64,000 bases of DNA from Candidatus Sulfopaludibacter sp. SbA3. GTDB taxonomy: Bacteria; Acidobacteriota; Terriglobia; Bryobacterales; Bryobacteraceae. Below, piece by piece: positions 1 through 11,199 of the stretch. The first letter of the stretch is position 1, and each line of letters begins with the position of its first letter. The notes beneath the pieces are model-generated. The model ran no database searches. It worked only from the letters and a program-made list of their open reading frames with translations, and was not told the origin of the DNA. A program made the translations under genes and the position numbers. Location of the stretch: NCBI GenBank assembly GCA_945890485.1, contig CAMDCN010000001.1, forward strand, positions 186,001-250,000, written 5' to 3'.

Positions 1-127
1 ACGGCTCACTCGAATATGCCGTCACCTCCGGAGCATGGCCGGGCGATTCACCTGGCGTCCGGAATAGATCCGGAACCTGCCCCGCCGCTCCCATCACGCC
101 CAACCAGAAACCAAGCAGGAACCGCAT
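1..127 (-). CDS. N-terminal part of a secreted protein (partial, runs off window)
   Basis: Reverse strand from ATG at 127 reads MRFLLGFWLGVMGAAGQVPDLFRTPGESPGHAPEVTAYSSEP..., signal-peptide-like, immediately downstream of the PQQ dehydrogenase in the same direction. Confidence 0.55.
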   Translation of the reverse strand, partial: MRFLLGFWLGVMGAAGQVPDLFRTPGESPGHAPEVTAYSSEP

Positions 128-142
128 CCCACTAACTATAGC

Positions 143-2392
143 CTACTCTTGCAGTAACCCGAACGATACAATAGTATTCCCCGCTGCAATCGCCACAAAC
201 TGCTTCCCATCCGCCAAATAAGTCATCGGACCTGCCCGCCAGTTCTGACCCGTATTGAAGTGCCATAGCAGTTTCCCACTCCCCGCATCCGCCGCCACAA
301 ACGCACCCCGTCCATCGCCGTACAGCAACAATCCCCCCGCCGTCGCCATCACGCCGCTGCCCAGAATCGATCCCCCTATGTCTGGTATCTCCCAGGCGAC
401 CTTCCCCGTCCGCACATCCACCGCCTTGAGTAGCTTCGCCCCTCCATCGGCCGCCGAATGCCTTGTCCCGCCCCCATAAAAGGATTGCCCCGCCTGCCAC
501 TCTTCGGCCCGTTTCGAATAGATTGTGCAGGATTCATGCGCGAAGAAGTAATACAATCCCGTTCGGCCATCAAACGCCGTTGAAGTCCAATTGGCCGCCC
601 CGGCCACAGACGGGCAAGTCCGTTGGCCAGCCGCATTCGGCTCATTCCCTGGCACCAAAATCGGCCGCCCATCAGCCCCAATCCCGCTCGCCCACGTCAA
701 CTTCTTCACAAACGGCTCCGCCCGCACCACCTTCCCGGTCAGCCGGTCCAACACATAAAAGAAGCCATTGCGGTTCGCCTGCACCAGCAACTTCTTCCCG
801 TCCAAGTCGGCCAACACGGGCGGTTCAGTCGCGTCCCAGTCATGCACATCGTGTGGAGTGAACTGATAGTGCCAGCGCAGTTTCCCCGTCGCCGGATCCA
901 GCGCCACCACGGAATCTGTATACAAGTTATCCCCCACCCGCTCGTCCCCGTTGTAGTCCGGGCAGGGATTCCCCGTCGGCCAGAATAAAGTCCTCGTCTC
1001 CGCGTCATAAGTCCCGGTTAGCCAGGTCGTCCCGCACCCGTGTTCCAGCGCATTCCCTTTCCAAGTCTCGGCTTCCTTATCCCCCCTTGCCGGAATTGTC
1101 CAGAACCGCCAAACCCGCTCTCCCGTCGATGCCTTGTACGCATCCAGAAACCCGCGTACCCCTTCGTCTCCGCCCGAAATCCCCGCAATCACCAGATCGT
1201 TCACCACCAACGGAGCCCCGGTCGCTCCGTAGTTCTGCCGGTAATCCGCCATCTCGATGTCCCAGATCACCTGCCCCGTCGCCCGGTGCAGAGCCAGCAG
1301 ATGCGCGTGGTCCGTCGCGACGAAAACCCGGTCGCCCAGCACGGCCACTCCCCGGTTGATCCCGCTTGCCGCATCCCCCGCCATCTCTTTCGTCCGCGGC
1401 CGTTTGAAATGCCAGATCTCCCGCCCCGTGCCCGCGTCGAGCGCATACACCTCGTTCACGCTGGTCACATACATCACCCCATCCACCACCACTGGGGTCG
1501 TCTGCAATCCACCCGGCGCGCCCTGCAGAGTAAACATCCACTGCGGCGCTAATTTACCGATGTTACTCACGCGAATCTGATCCAACGCGCTGAATCGGCT
1601 CCCGCTCATCTGCCCGTTGTAACTAGGCCAATCGCCGGGCCGCGGCTGCGCGATCTCCGCGAAAGCGATCCCTGGTCCCACCGATGCCCCTTCCGCCACG
1701 CCCACCGGCTCCCGCAACGTCTTTAGATAGGCCACCAAATTGCCAATTTCGCCCCGTACCGGCGCCATCAACGAAGGCCCCGCGACCGCCGACGCAACCG
1801 CCGCCGAGCGCAACAAATGCAGCTTCCCATCCATCCCGAGTAACTGCAGATCAAACGGGCTCTGATTTTTCGCCACTCCCTTTACGACGCGCCCATCCCG
1901 CAGCGTCACCGTCATTGACGCCCCTTTCCCGCCGCGTAGTGCAGCGGCTATTTGCGCCGGCGTCCGGTCCCGGCCCACTGCCGTCAAGTCTGGCCCCAGA
2001 ATGCCGCCTCGGCCCCGCACCATGTGGCATCCCGTGCATTGCGCGGCGAACTGCCGCTCTCCCGCCGCCGCATCGCCGTCGACCGTCACGCTCTTACCCG
2101 CCGCGGCCGTCTTCAGCCCCCACGCGTACTCCGCAATCGCCTCAATCTCCGCCGGCGGCAACGCAAACGCGGGCATGCCGCCACCCGGAATCCCGTTCCG
2201 AATCACGTCGCTCACCTGCGCCCGTGTCGTCGCCCGCGGCGCCTTCACGGTCAAGAAGCCGGGACCATGGCCCCCGCCGCTTCCGTCTTCTCCGTGGCAC
2301 CCCACGCAGCGCGCCAAGTACCCATTCTTGCCCGGCTGGGCCAACAGTCCCAACCCAGCCACCAATACCAACGCCGCGACGCGAAATCCCAT
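143..2392 (-). CDS. PQQ-dependent dehydrogenase (beta-propeller) with two N-terminal c-type cytochrome domains
   Basis: 749 aa; two CxxCH motifs (CVGCH, CTGCH); PQQ-type propeller repeats (YALDAGTGREIWHFKR, VVALDPATGKLRWHYQFTPHDVHDWD). Confidence 0.9.
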   Translation of the reverse strand: MGFRVAALVLVAGLGLLAQPGKNGYLARCVGCHGEDGSGGGHGPGFLTVKAPRATTRAQVSDVIRNGIPGGGMPAFALPPAEIEAIAEYAWGLKTAAAGKSVTVDGDAAAGERQFAAQCTGCHMVRGRGGILGPDLTAVGRDRTPAQIAAALRGGKGASMTVTLRDGRVVKGVAKNQSPFDLQLLGMDGKLHLLRSAAVASAVAGPSLMAPVRGEIGNLVAYLKTLREPVGVAEGASVGPGIAFAEIAQPRPGDWPSYNGQMSGSRFSALDQIRVSNIGKLAPQWMFTLQGAPGGLQTTPVVVDGVMYVTSVNEVYALDAGTGREIWHFKRPRTKEMAGDAASGINRGVAVLGDRVFVATDHAHLLALHRATGQVIWDIEMADYRQNYGATGAPLVVNDLVIAGISGGDEGVRGFLDAYKASTGERVWRFWTIPARGDKEAETWKGNALEHGCGTTWLTGTYDAETRTLFWPTGNPCPDYNGDERVGDNLYTDSVVALDPATGKLRWHYQFTPHDVHDWDATEPPVLADLDGKKLLVQANRNGFFYVLDRLTGKVVRAEPFVKKLTWASGIGADGRPILVPGNEPNAAGQRTCPSVAGAANWTSTAFDGRTGLYYFFAHESCTIYSKRAEEWQAGQSFYGGGTRHSAADGGAKLLKAVDVRTGKVAWEIPDIGGSILGSGVMATAGGLLLYGDGRGAFVAADAGSGKLLWHFNTGQNWRAGPMTYLADGKQFVAIAAGNTIVSFGLLQE

Positions 2393-2408
2393 TCCCCACT
2401 CTAACCGT

Positions 2409-3443
2409 CTAGGCCAAAGTCGGCAAATACGCCCGCGCGTAGTCGATGCACTCCTGGTTTAACTTGTCTTCCAACGCCAGCACGCCTTCCGGCGACAACC
2501 CGGAAGTCCTCGGGAGCGGCCGCTTCGGCGGATTGTTCCGTACCCAGGCAATCAACATTGCCAAGTCCCGCGGCGGCACCGGGCTCTTGTCGTCATAGAC
2601 TTTCCAATACTGCTCCGTGAACACCGGCACCTTCAACGGATCCCGGGTCAGCATCTCCAATTGGAACAGCATCTTCGGATCCTTCTTCTGGAACCGTGCG
2701 ACGATCCCGGCAAGATCCAGATGCCCGTCACCAAAAGCCACCTCGGAAAGCAGAATCCCTTCCGGGTAGAAGTCCACGCCAATGTCCTTAAAACTCACGA
2801 AAATCGTATACGGCGCCAAGGTGTCAATCGTCTGCTGCGGCGTCTCGATCAGCGAGACATTGTTCACCAGATCCAAACAAACCCCAACATACTCGCTGCC
2901 CGTCGACTTCACCCAAGCCGCCAGTTCGTCGCTCCGCCAACCCTTGTGGTTCTCGATCGCCAGCCGCATCTTGTACTTCCGCAGAATCGGCTCCACCCGC
3001 TGCACGGCCGCCTTGCAAGCCGCGTCGAACGCATGGAACTCGGCCGCCGACTTAAACTGCTCATAGCGCCGGCCGGAAAACGGATCGTGCACACATTCCA
3101 CCCGCCCGCCCATCTCGGCGCAGGCCTTCACCGCCGCCTCATACTTCGGCAGGTCCGCGTCGCTTTTCGCCGTCCGCAGCCCCACCGTCAACCGCATGTC
3201 GTACTTTTCCACCTGCTCCCGGATCTTCGCGATCCCTGCCGGATTCAGATCCATCGGTAGAGACGTGTGCGCCGCACCAAGGCCCTTCTCATGCGCGTAC
3301 TCCACAATGTCCCAAGCCTTACCCATCTTCCGGATCCGCGCCCCCAGCCCGGGCCCGGCCGTACCCATGTATCGCAACACCTTCGGCCCGGCCGCCATCA
3401 TTCCGGCCGCCACAGTGGTTCCCAACATTGTTCTACGTGTCAT
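2409..3443 (-). CDS. Sugar phosphate isomerase/epimerase family (xylose isomerase-like TIM barrel), Tat-type signal
   Basis: [14 protein letters not shown] leader; [16 protein letters not shown] and EMLTRDP motifs of AP-endonuclease-2-like TIM barrels. Confidence 0.8.
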   Translation of the reverse strand: MTRRTMLGTTVAAGMMAAGPKVLRYMGTAGPGLGARIRKMGKAWDIVEYAHEKGLGAAHTSLPMDLNPAGIAKIREQVEKYDMRLTVGLRTAKSDADLPKYEAAVKACAEMGGRVECVHDPFSGRRYEQFKSAAEFHAFDAACKAAVQRVEPILRKYKMRLAIENHKGWRSDELAAWVKSTGSEYVGVCLDLVNNVSLIETPQQTIDTLAPYTIFVSFKDIGVDFYPEGILLSEVAFGDGHLDLAGIVARFQKKDPKMLFQLEMLTRDPLKVPVFTEQYWKVYDDKSPVPPRDLAMLIAWVRNNPPKRPLPRTSGLSPEGVLALEDKLNQECIDYARAYLPTLA

Positions 3444-3568
3444 GCAGTGAAGACAATATCACTTCTGTTCCCACAATTCCGGCCCCCTTCTCGAGTTCCG
3501 ACGATCGAAATCAATCGAAACCAAAACAAAAACGCCCCCCTTGCGGTGACCGCATCGTTCCCAGTAGA

Positions 3569-5563
3569 ATGCTTGATGTGAGCCGATACCCGCTATCCTT
3601 TGCATTGCTTGCGTTTTCTTTGTGCCCGGTCTGGGCGCAAAACCAGTCTTTCGCCGAGGGCGCCTTTCAGGTGCTCGAGAAGGCCGCTTGCCGAGCCTGT
3701 CACAATCCTGATGGCGTAGCTTCCGTCACCCGCCTCCTGTTTCCGGAAACCGACGCAACTCCCGACAAGATCGAACGCTTTGGCCAATCCCTCGTCGTAC
3801 TTGTCGACCGCCAGCAGCCCGCCGAATCGCTCCTGCTCAAAAAACCCACCAATAGAACCCCCCACGCCGGCGGCGCCCGCCTCACCGCGGGCAGCAATGA
3901 TGAACGCATGCTCGCCGCCTGGGTCCGCCAACTGGCCACCCTCTCTGGAAACGACCTCGCCCGCGCCCTCAAGTACCGCGAGGAAGAGGCGGCCGGCCAA
4001 GGCCACGCCGCCCCCAAAGTAGCCATCCGCCGCCTGACCCACAACCAGTACAACAACACGGTTCGCGACCTACTCGGCGACCAGACTTCGCCCGCCAACC
4101 AGTTCCCCCCCGAAGACTTCGTCAACGGTTTCAAGAATCAGTATCAGGCCCAGAATCTTTCTCCGCTCCTGCTCGAATCCTACGGCGCCGCAGCCGAGAA
4201 ACTCGCCCGCAACGCCTTCCGCGGCGGCGATACCCGGGGCCTCATCTCCTGTAAGCCTTCCGTCGCCTGCCGGACCCAGTTCGTTCGCGAGTTCGGGCTC
4301 AAAGCCTTCCGCCGCCCGCTCGAGGCCGAAGAGCAGCAGCGGTATGAAGCCCTGATGCGTAAGGGCGCTGACTTCTACAACGGTGCGCAACTCGCCGTCG
4401 AGGCGATGCTGCAGTCTCCCCACTTCCTGTTCCGTCTCGAAGAGACCGCGAATCCCAAATGGAAGAACTACGCTACTGCAGCGAGGCTCTCCTACACCCT
4501 TTGGGACAGCATGCCGGATGCCGCCCTGATGGACGCCGCCGCCAAGAATCAACTCGCCACGCCCGAAGCCGTCGAACGCGCCGCCCGCCGCATGCTCGAT
4601 CACACCAAGGCTCGTGACGCCTTCGACGAATTCGTCGCCCAGTGGATGCGGTACGACCGTATTTTGACCGCCAGCAAGGACCGCCGCCGCTTCCCGCAGT
4701 TCACCCGCGAAACGGCTTTCGCCATGACCGAAGAGGCCCGCGTATTCCTCGGCGATCTCGTTTGGAACGATCGCAACTTCATGGAATTCGTCCGCGCCGA
4801 CTACAGCTTCATCAACGGCGACTTAGCCGGAATCTACGGCGTCGCCGCCCCCGCCCGCGAGTTCTCCCGCGTCCAGTTCCCGCCGGCCTCCGAACGCGCC
4901 GGTGTTCTCGGCCAAGCCCTATTCCTGGCACTTACCGCCAAGCCGGATGAAACGGCGCCCACCGCCCGCGGCCTCTTCGTCCGCGAGCAGTTCCTCTGCC
5001 AACACGTCGCCGAACCGCCCCCTGGCATCAACACCAATCTGCCCGCCCCCACCGAAGCGAAGCCGCAAACGAACCGCGATCGCTTGAGCGGGCACGTCAC
5101 CAATCCAAGCTGCTTCACCTGCCATAACCTGATCGACCCCATCGGCTTCGGCTTTGAAAAGTTCGACGCCATCGGCGCCCGCCGCGAAACCTTTAAGCTC
5201 TCGTTCGCCCCCACCGGCAAAGGCGCGAACCGCCGGACGCCCCCGAAGATCGTCGAACTCGATATCGACACCAAAGGCCACGTTGCTGGCGTCGCGAATT
5301 CCAGCTTCTCCTCGCCCGCCGAACTGGGCAAGGTGCTTTTTGAAAGCGCCCAGTGCCAGGAATGCGTCGTGAAACAGTATTTTCGCTATGCTACGGGTAG
5401 GATGGAAACCTCCGGTGACCGGCCTCTCATCCGGAAGGTATTAGCCGATTTTCGTGCTTCGCAGTTTCGTTTTAAAGAGTTGATGGTGTCCTTCATCAAG
5501 TCAAAAGAGTTCCTCAACCCTGGAGAAACCGTTCATGTCGCAAATCATAACCAAGCGCGCTAG
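3569..5563 (+). CDS. DUF1592 domain-containing protein (DUF1587/1592/1588/1585 multidomain, planctomycete-type cytochrome c)
   Basis: Start chosen at [24 protein letters not shown] (signal peptide); CRACH and [25 protein letters not shown] motifs; [18 protein letters not shown] (DUF1587). Confidence 0.9.
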   Translation: MLDVSRYPLSFALLAFSLCPVWAQNQSFAEGAFQVLEKAACRACHNPDGVASVTRLLFPETDATPDKIERFGQSLVVLVDRQQPAESLLLKKPTNRTPHAGGARLTAGSNDERMLAAWVRQLATLSGNDLARALKYREEEAAGQGHAAPKVAIRRLTHNQYNNTVRDLLGDQTSPANQFPPEDFVNGFKNQYQAQNLSPLLLESYGAAAEKLARNAFRGGDTRGLISCKPSVACRTQFVREFGLKAFRRPLEAEEQQRYEALMRKGADFYNGAQLAVEAMLQSPHFLFRLEETANPKWKNYATAARLSYTLWDSMPDAALMDAAAKNQLATPEAVERAARRMLDHTKARDAFDEFVAQWMRYDRILTASKDRRRFPQFTRETAFAMTEEARVFLGDLVWNDRNFMEFVRADYSFINGDLAGIYGVAAPAREFSRVQFPPASERAGVLGQALFLALTAKPDETAPTARGLFVREQFLCQHVAEPPPGINTNLPAPTEAKPQTNRDRLSGHVTNPSCFTCHNLIDPIGFGFEKFDAIGARRETFKLSFAPTGKGANRRTPPKIVELDIDTKGHVAGVANSSFSSPAELGKVLFESAQCQECVVKQYFRYATGRMETSGDRPLIRKVLADFRASQFRFKELMVSFIKSKEFLNPGETVHVANHNQAR

Positions 5564-6878
5564 GCTTTCCCGCCGCACCATTCTGCAAGGCTTCACCGCC
5601 GCCGGTTCCGGCATCACGGTGGGCCTGCCGCCGCTCGTCTCGATGTTCAATTCGCATGGCACGGCCTATGCGGCAGCCCCGGCCACCAAGGCCGCCGCGA
5701 AACCCATCGAAACCCGCTTCGTACTCTGGTTCAATGGCAACGGCATCCCCGAACGGTACTGGATTCCTTCTGAAGAAGGCCGCGACTACCGGATGACGTC
5801 CTGCCTGTCGCCCTTGGCGCCCTATCGTCAGGATGTGCACGTCATCTCTGGCCTCGACAACTCCGCCGCGGCGGCCCCTGGCCCCGGTAACGGCCACCAC
5901 AAGTCGATGAGCGGTCTAATGAGCTGTACGCCTTTCAGCGGCCGTGGCGCCAGCGGCCCTTCGATTGATCAAGTCATCGCCTCGAAGATCGGTGGTGAAT
6001 CCCGCTTCCGTTCCATCCAGATCGGCGTCTCCCAGGAGTCGTTCGGCGAGAGCATCCAGCGCAATATGAGCTGGTCGGGTTACGAACGCGCGCTGCCCCC
6101 GGAAATGATCCCGCACAAACTCTTCGATCGCCTCTTCGGCGAACGCGAAGAGGGCTGGGTGAACCGCAAGCGCAGCATTCTCGACGCGGTCCGCAGCGAC
6201 GCGAACCTGCTCAAGAAGCACATCCCGAAGGATGACCAGGTGCGCATGGACGAGCATCTTTCCGGTATCCGCGATCTCGAGCGCGCTATCCAAGGGCTGC
6301 CGCCTGAGTATCGCCGGGTTGATGAGCCGGACTTTGACGGCGACATGAAAGATTGGCCGCGCATCGCCAAGCTGCAGAGCGATCTCCTTGCCGCGGCGCT
6401 ATCGACCCGCCAGACGCGCGTCGCCTCCTACATGCTGACGAAGTGCCAAGGCCTTGCGCGCTTCCCGTGGCTCGGCTTTACCGCCGCGCGTCATCACGAT
6501 TACACCCATGCCGATGGCAAAGCCCCTGGCTCGGACGGTGTAGAAGGGCAGCGCATTCTTCGCGACATCTGCAAATGGCACGTCGAGGAGTTCGCTTACC
6601 TCGTTGCGAAGCTCAAGTCGATTCCGGAAGGCGACGGCACCGTGTTCGATAACACCTGCCTTGTCTACACGCATGAACATGCCGAGGCCAACCCGCACAA
6701 GAACAGCGGCATGGCTCTGTTGATTGCCGGCCGCGCGGGCCGTCTCGCCACCGGTATGCACACGAAGATGACGGGCACCATCGGCGACCTCTATCTCACG
6801 TTGGCCGACGAAGTGATGCAGGCCCAAGTCGGGAAGTTCCCCACCGCCAGCCGCAAGCTCACCCAGTTGCTCGCCTAA
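5535..6878 (+). CDS. DUF1552 domain-containing protein, Tat signal
   Basis: [13 protein letters not shown] leader; [14 protein letters not shown] and GPSIDQVIA motifs; partner of the DUF1592 gene upstream. Confidence 0.88.
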   Translation: MSQIITKRARLSRRTILQGFTAAGSGITVGLPPLVSMFNSHGTAYAAAPATKAAAKPIETRFVLWFNGNGIPERYWIPSEEGRDYRMTSCLSPLAPYRQDVHVISGLDNSAAAAPGPGNGHHKSMSGLMSCTPFSGRGASGPSIDQVIASKIGGESRFRSIQIGVSQESFGESIQRNMSWSGYERALPPEMIPHKLFDRLFGEREEGWVNRKRSILDAVRSDANLLKKHIPKDDQVRMDEHLSGIRDLERAIQGLPPEYRRVDEPDFDGDMKDWPRIAKLQSDLLAAALSTRQTRVASYMLTKCQGLARFPWLGFTAARHHDYTHADGKAPGSDGVEGQRILRDICKWHVEEFAYLVAKLKSIPEGDGTVFDNTCLVYTHEHAEANPHKNSGMALLIAGRAGRLATGMHTKMTGTIGDLYLTLADEVMQAQVGKFPTASRKLTQLLA

Positions 6879-6893
6879 ACCAAAACAAACCGC

Positions 6894-6938
6894 AAAGAAA
6901 ACGGGCCAGCTTGCAGAAGCTGGCCCGTTTTCTTTTTC
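6894..6938 (+). terminator. Rho-independent terminator for the DUF1592/DUF1552 operon
   Basis: AAAACGGGCCAGCTT-GCAG-AAGCTGGCCCGTTTT followed by CTTTTT; symmetric A/T tracts suggest bidirectional function. Confidence 0.85.
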
Positions 6939-6960
6939 AGTGCAGCTCTCTCCACAACGA

Positions 6961-6993
6961 AGAAAGGCCAGCCCATTGAATGCTGGCCTTTTC
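6961..6993 (-). terminator. Second intrinsic-terminator-like hairpin, probably for the convergent LRR gene
   Basis: AAAGGCCAGC-CCATTGAAT-GCTGGCCTTT stem, lying between convergent genes. Confidence 0.6.
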
Positions 6994-7016
6994 CATACCG
7001 TTCTGCAGACCCCTTT

Positions 7017-7946
7017 CTATTCCACCACCCGAACCAAGCCCGGATTGTCCCACTTGCCCGAGAACACTTTCGCCCCCGGCTTAGCCTGCCGCAGACCAGC
7101 CACCGCCTGCTCCGTCATCGCCGTACCTTTCAGGTCCACCGCCTTCAACATCGGCCACGAGGCAATTACCGCTGCCGCATCGTCGCCCACGCGCGTGCAG
7201 CCCTGCAGCGACAACCGCTCCAGCTTCGTTAGTACCTTGAGCCGCTCCAACCACCGCGAAGAGACCGGTAACCCATCCAGCTTCAAATAGCGCAGCTCCT
7301 TGAGTGTGGCGATCGCGCCCACTCCAAGCTCCGTCAAACTGACCGACCAGAGGCCGGAGTCCGTTCGCTGCATCCCCGTCAGATCCAAATGCGTTAATCC
7401 CGTCAAATACCGCAAAGACTGCAAGCCCGCATCGGTAATCTTGTTCCCGCCAACGGAAAGCTCTTTCAGATTCGTCAGGGTCGCCAAATGGTCGAGACCT
7501 ACGTCCGTCACCTGCGCATAGCCCACATCCAGCGCCATCAGTGACGGAGCGGAAGCGGCATGTTCGAGAGTCGAGTCCGTAATCCGGGTTCCGCGTACAT
7601 TCAGCCGCTGAAGCTTCTTCCAACCCTTAATCGCCGACATCCCTTCATCGGTAATCTGCTCGGCGTAGTAGAGGTTCAAATCCACAATTCCCGGCGCCGA
7701 TTTCAACTGCTGCATGCCCCGATCGGTTATTCGCGTCAGCGAAAGATCCAGCTTGGCCAGCTGCGGCAACTTGGCCAGCAAGGGCATGTCCGCATCAGTC
7801 ACCCAACTCGATCGCAGATCCACGCCGGTAATCCGGCCCGCCGCGTCGCGCGTCACCACGCCACCCGCTGCCGTAATCCAGTCGGCAGAGTCCGCCGCAA
7901 GCAACATCCCGGCCGACGCCAGACAAAAAGCAAAACGAGTGATCAC
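7017..7946 (-). CDS. Secreted leucine-rich repeat protein
   Basis: Signal peptide [19 protein letters not shown]; repeated TDAGLxxLxxLTxLxxLxLxGxxIT units. Confidence 0.85.
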   Translation of the reverse strand: MITRFAFCLASAGMLLAADSADWITAAGGVVTRDAAGRITGVDLRSSWVTDADMPLLAKLPQLAKLDLSLTRITDRGMQQLKSAPGIVDLNLYYAEQITDEGMSAIKGWKKLQRLNVRGTRITDSTLEHAASAPSLMALDVGYAQVTDVGLDHLATLTNLKELSVGGNKITDAGLQSLRYLTGLTHLDLTGMQRTDSGLWSVSLTELGVGAIATLKELRYLKLDGLPVSSRWLERLKVLTKLERLSLQGCTRVGDDAAAVIASWPMLKAVDLKGTAMTEQAVAGLRQAKPGAKVFSGKWDNPGLVRVVE

Positions 7947-9923
7947 CTAGGTTCTCCTCCGCACCGGCAACGACGAATCGCGGTCAAAAATGATCTTGCA
8001 TTCGGGCCTCGCCCGCTGCAGTTGCTGGAAGCCCTGTTCGGTTACCGTCGTGTGATACAAGTTCACCAGTTTCAACGCCGGCATCGTCTGCAGGATCGCT
8101 ATCCCTGCATCCGAAATGCCCGTTGTATCCAGGCGCAATTCCCGTAGGGTCGCATGGTCCTTCAGCGTGGCTAAGCCCTTGTCGTCCACCGATGTGTAGT
8201 CGAGCCCCAACACCGCCAGTTTCGGCAGACTCGCAATCGCCGCCATGCTCACGTTCGACGCCCGCGTCCGCAGCAGTTCCAACCGCTCCAGATTCACCAT
8301 CGGCCGCAGAAGCTCCAGACCCTTCTCCGTAAACCGCGTGTGATCCAGGTTCAGTTCCCGCAAGCTCACGATCGCCGCCACGTGCTTCAAGCCTTCGTCC
8401 CCCGCGTCGGTCCCCGCCAGGTCCAACGTCTGCAATTTGCTCAGCTTGCTCAGCTCGGCCAGCCCGGCGTTGGTGATGTCCGTATTGGCCAGCAGCAGCC
8501 GTTCCAAAGCCGGCATGCCCGCCAGTTGGCGCAGGCCCTCATCACTCAGAACAGAGCCTGTGAAATCGATCTCATTCAGACTCGGGAGCGCTTTCAACGC
8601 CGCCAGTCCTTCGCCGCGCACCTGGGTCCCGCCCAGCCGCAGAGCGCGCAAGCGCGTCAACCCAGCCAAGTGCGCCAACCCTTTGTCCGTGATCGTTGTA
8701 TGGCTCAGGTTCAGCCGGCGCAAATTCGCCATACCCTTGAGCGACGCCAAACCCATATCGCCCGCTTCCGTGGCCTCCAGATTCAACTCCTCAATGGCAG
8801 TCGCTGAAGCTAGGTACGCCAATTGCGCATCGCCAATGCCTGTCGACGCCATCGAAACCACCTTCAGCCGGCCGCCCGGCATCTCCGCCTTGCCGCCCAG
8901 CGCTTGGATCCACTCAGCCAACGCTTTCTCCGAAGTACCGGCTGGCTTAGCCGCCGCCAGCTTCCCACTTGCCGCCGCTGCGCCAACAAACTCAACCTTA
9001 CAGTTCGGCACCGCCGTCTTGAACGCCGCCAACGCCGTCGGCGTCACGCGGCTATACCGCAGGTCTAGCCCGGTCAGCCCTTTCAAAGTTCCCAGCCGCG
9101 ACAGCCCCGCGTTCGTAATCCGGCTCCGGTACAGGATCAACTCCGTCATTTTCGGCATTCCCGCCAACACCGGAATCGACTCGTCCGTAATCGCGGCACC
9201 CAGCAAGTTCAACTTCCGCATCTTTGTCAGATTCTTCAGGTGCGCCATGCCTGCATCCGTCACGCGGGTTCCACCCAGATCGAGATCCTCAAGCGAGGTT
9301 AACCCAGCGATCGATCGCAACCCCTCATCGGTCACCAAGGTATCGCGGAGGCTCAGGCGTTTTAAACCCTTCAACTGTTCGAGTCCCTTCATCGCCTCAT
9401 CGCTAAACTCGGAGTTGCTCAAATCCAGCGAATGCAAATTCTCAAAGGGCGCCAAGCTCATCTTTTCGAGCTTGCACTGCGAGCAGCGGAACTCTTTCAA
9501 CGCCGCCAGCCGCGTCAGAAGAGCGACGCCTTTGTCCTGCACGTTCACGTGGGTCAGGAAGTGAAGGCTAAACGAAAGCCGTTCCAGTTTTTGCAATCCG
9601 CCCAGGAACTTCAACTGCGCATTCGCGTCCAGCCGGCTTCCCGACGCCGGGTTGAACATTGGTCCCGGGAGATACAGCTCTTTCAGTTCCGTCAGCTCGC
9701 TCAGCTTGGCCAGTTCCGTGGCGCTGATCAACGTTCCAAAGAGGTCAACTCCGGTGATGCGAAATTCGCCCGCCGGAAGGGCCAGTAGATCACCATAGGG
9801 AGCCCGCTGCCCATTCAGCATCACCCGGCCGCCGTTGCGAATCACCCATTCCGCGGTCTCCCGCTCAGTCGCCGCCCAGCCAGCCATCGCCATCAAAAAG
9901 AACAATGCAGTGTGTCGGAGCAT
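7947..9923 (-). CDS. Secreted leucine-rich repeat protein (large)
   Basis: Start chosen at MLRHTALFFLMAMAGWAATE (9923); many repeats such as VTDAGMAHLKNLTKMRKLNLLGAAITDESI. Confidence 0.85.
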   Translation of the reverse strand: MLRHTALFFLMAMAGWAATERETAEWVIRNGGRVMLNGQRAPYGDLLALPAGEFRITGVDLFGTLISATELAKLSELTELKELYLPGPMFNPASGSRLDANAQLKFLGGLQKLERLSFSLHFLTHVNVQDKGVALLTRLAALKEFRCSQCKLEKMSLAPFENLHSLDLSNSEFSDEAMKGLEQLKGLKRLSLRDTLVTDEGLRSIAGLTSLEDLDLGGTRVTDAGMAHLKNLTKMRKLNLLGAAITDESIPVLAGMPKMTELILYRSRITNAGLSRLGTLKGLTGLDLRYSRVTPTALAAFKTAVPNCKVEFVGAAAASGKLAAAKPAGTSEKALAEWIQALGGKAEMPGGRLKVVSMASTGIGDAQLAYLASATAIEELNLEATEAGDMGLASLKGMANLRRLNLSHTTITDKGLAHLAGLTRLRALRLGGTQVRGEGLAALKALPSLNEIDFTGSVLSDEGLRQLAGMPALERLLLANTDITNAGLAELSKLSKLQTLDLAGTDAGDEGLKHVAAIVSLRELNLDHTRFTEKGLELLRPMVNLERLELLRTRASNVSMAAIASLPKLAVLGLDYTSVDDKGLATLKDHATLRELRLDTTGISDAGIAILQTMPALKLVNLYHTTVTEQGFQQLQRARPECKIIFDRDSSLPVRRRT

Positions 9924-10005
9924 AACTATTCCATCCAAATTGTATCGCAAAGCAATCGAAAGCAAAAGAAGTGTAACGGCAGTCTGAATCAGATAAGCTC
10001 TAAAG

Positions 10006-11133
10006 ATGCTTCGCCGCCACTTCCTTCTCGCCGCCGCCGCCCCGCACCGCAACTACCTGGTCTACTGGGGCACCTACACAGCCGGGGGCCCGCGCTATGG
10101 CACCGGCCAAAGCAAAGGCATCTACGTCTCGCGCCTGAACACCGCCACCGGCCAACTAAGCGCCCCGCAGCTCGCCATCGAAGCCGCCAACCCCTCCTAT
10201 CTCGCCGTCCACCCCAACCGGAAGTTCCTCTACTCCGTCAACGAGCACATCGAAATGGAGGGCGCGACCCCCGGCGAGGTGAGCGCCTTCTCCATCAATC
10301 CGGAATCCGGCCAACTCACCCTGCTGAATCGTGTCAACTCCCGTGGCGGCATGCCCTGCCACCTCGCCGTCGATGCCTCCGGCCGTACGCTTGGCGTCGC
10401 CAACTGGGCCACCGGCAGCCTGGCCAGCTTCCCCGTTCGCCCCGATGGCTCTTTGGGCGAATCTGCGGGCTTCTACCAGCACGTGACCGAGGGCACAGCC
10501 AAGGTCCATTGCCACGCCGTCGTCTTCTCGCCAGACAACCGGTTTCTGATCGAGACCGACACCAGCCTGAACACCATCTTCGTCCACCGCCTGAATGCGG
10601 CAAATGCCTCCATCGTACCGAACCGTCCACCCGCTCTCCGGCTGCAAAACCCGGCGAGTCCGCGCCACCTCGTCTTCCATCCCAACGGCCGCTGGGCCTA
10701 CGTCGCCAACGAGTCCGGCCCCGGCTGCACCATGCTCGAATACGATCGCCGGCGTGGAACCTTCCGCGAAGGCGCCGTCACGCGAACTGTCCCCGACTCT
10801 TATAAAGGTCGCGCCACCCCTGCCGAAGCTGTCATGCATCCCAGCGGAAACTTCGTGCTAATTTCGAACCGCGGCCACGAATCCATCGCCGTCCTGCGGG
10901 TCAACCCCGCCGACGGCTCGCTGACGCTGGTCGAAGCCTTCGCGCCTGGCGGCGTCGGAGCCCGCAGCTTCAACGTCGATCCCACTGGTCAATGGCTCTT
11001 CGCCCTCATGCAGCGGTCGAATCAAATCTTTCCGCTCCGCTTCGACTCCGCCACCGGTAAATTGAGCCGGCAGAGCGATCCCATCGCCTTGCCGGCTCCT
11101 GTCTGCGCCAAGTTCGTCGAAGTGTCCAGCTAA
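10006..11133 (+). CDS. Lactonase family protein (6-phosphogluconolactonase-like 7-bladed propeller)
   Basis: 375 aa; YVGTYT-like start (YWGTYTAGGPRYGTGQSKGIYV), NPSYLAVHPNRKFLYSVNE, HPNGRWAYVANE. Confidence 0.88.
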   Translation: MLRRHFLLAAAAPHRNYLVYWGTYTAGGPRYGTGQSKGIYVSRLNTATGQLSAPQLAIEAANPSYLAVHPNRKFLYSVNEHIEMEGATPGEVSAFSINPESGQLTLLNRVNSRGGMPCHLAVDASGRTLGVANWATGSLASFPVRPDGSLGESAGFYQHVTEGTAKVHCHAVVFSPDNRFLIETDTSLNTIFVHRLNAANASIVPNRPPALRLQNPASPRHLVFHPNGRWAYVANESGPGCTMLEYDRRRGTFREGAVTRTVPDSYKGRATPAEAVMHPSGNFVLISNRGHESIAVLRVNPADGSLTLVEAFAPGGVGARSFNVDPTGQWLFALMQRSNQIFPLRFDSATGKLSRQSDPIALPAPVCAKFVEVSS

Positions 11134-11172
11134 AAAGTAAGCCGGCGGTGCGAAATAATCGCGCCGCCGGCT
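11130..11172 (-). terminator. Intrinsic terminator of the Oar-like receptor gene
   Basis: AGCCGGCGG...CCGCCGGCT stem at 11140-11172; on the minus strand it is followed by CTTACTTTTTAG. Confidence 0.6.
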
Positions 11173-11199
11173 CTAGGTTATTGGAGAGGGAGTTCCCGG

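Noticed and set aside
7017-9923. Possible CRISPR-like or tandem DNA repeat
   Set aside because: The periodicity is the codon-level signature of LRR protein repeats, with no fixed repeat/spacer structure
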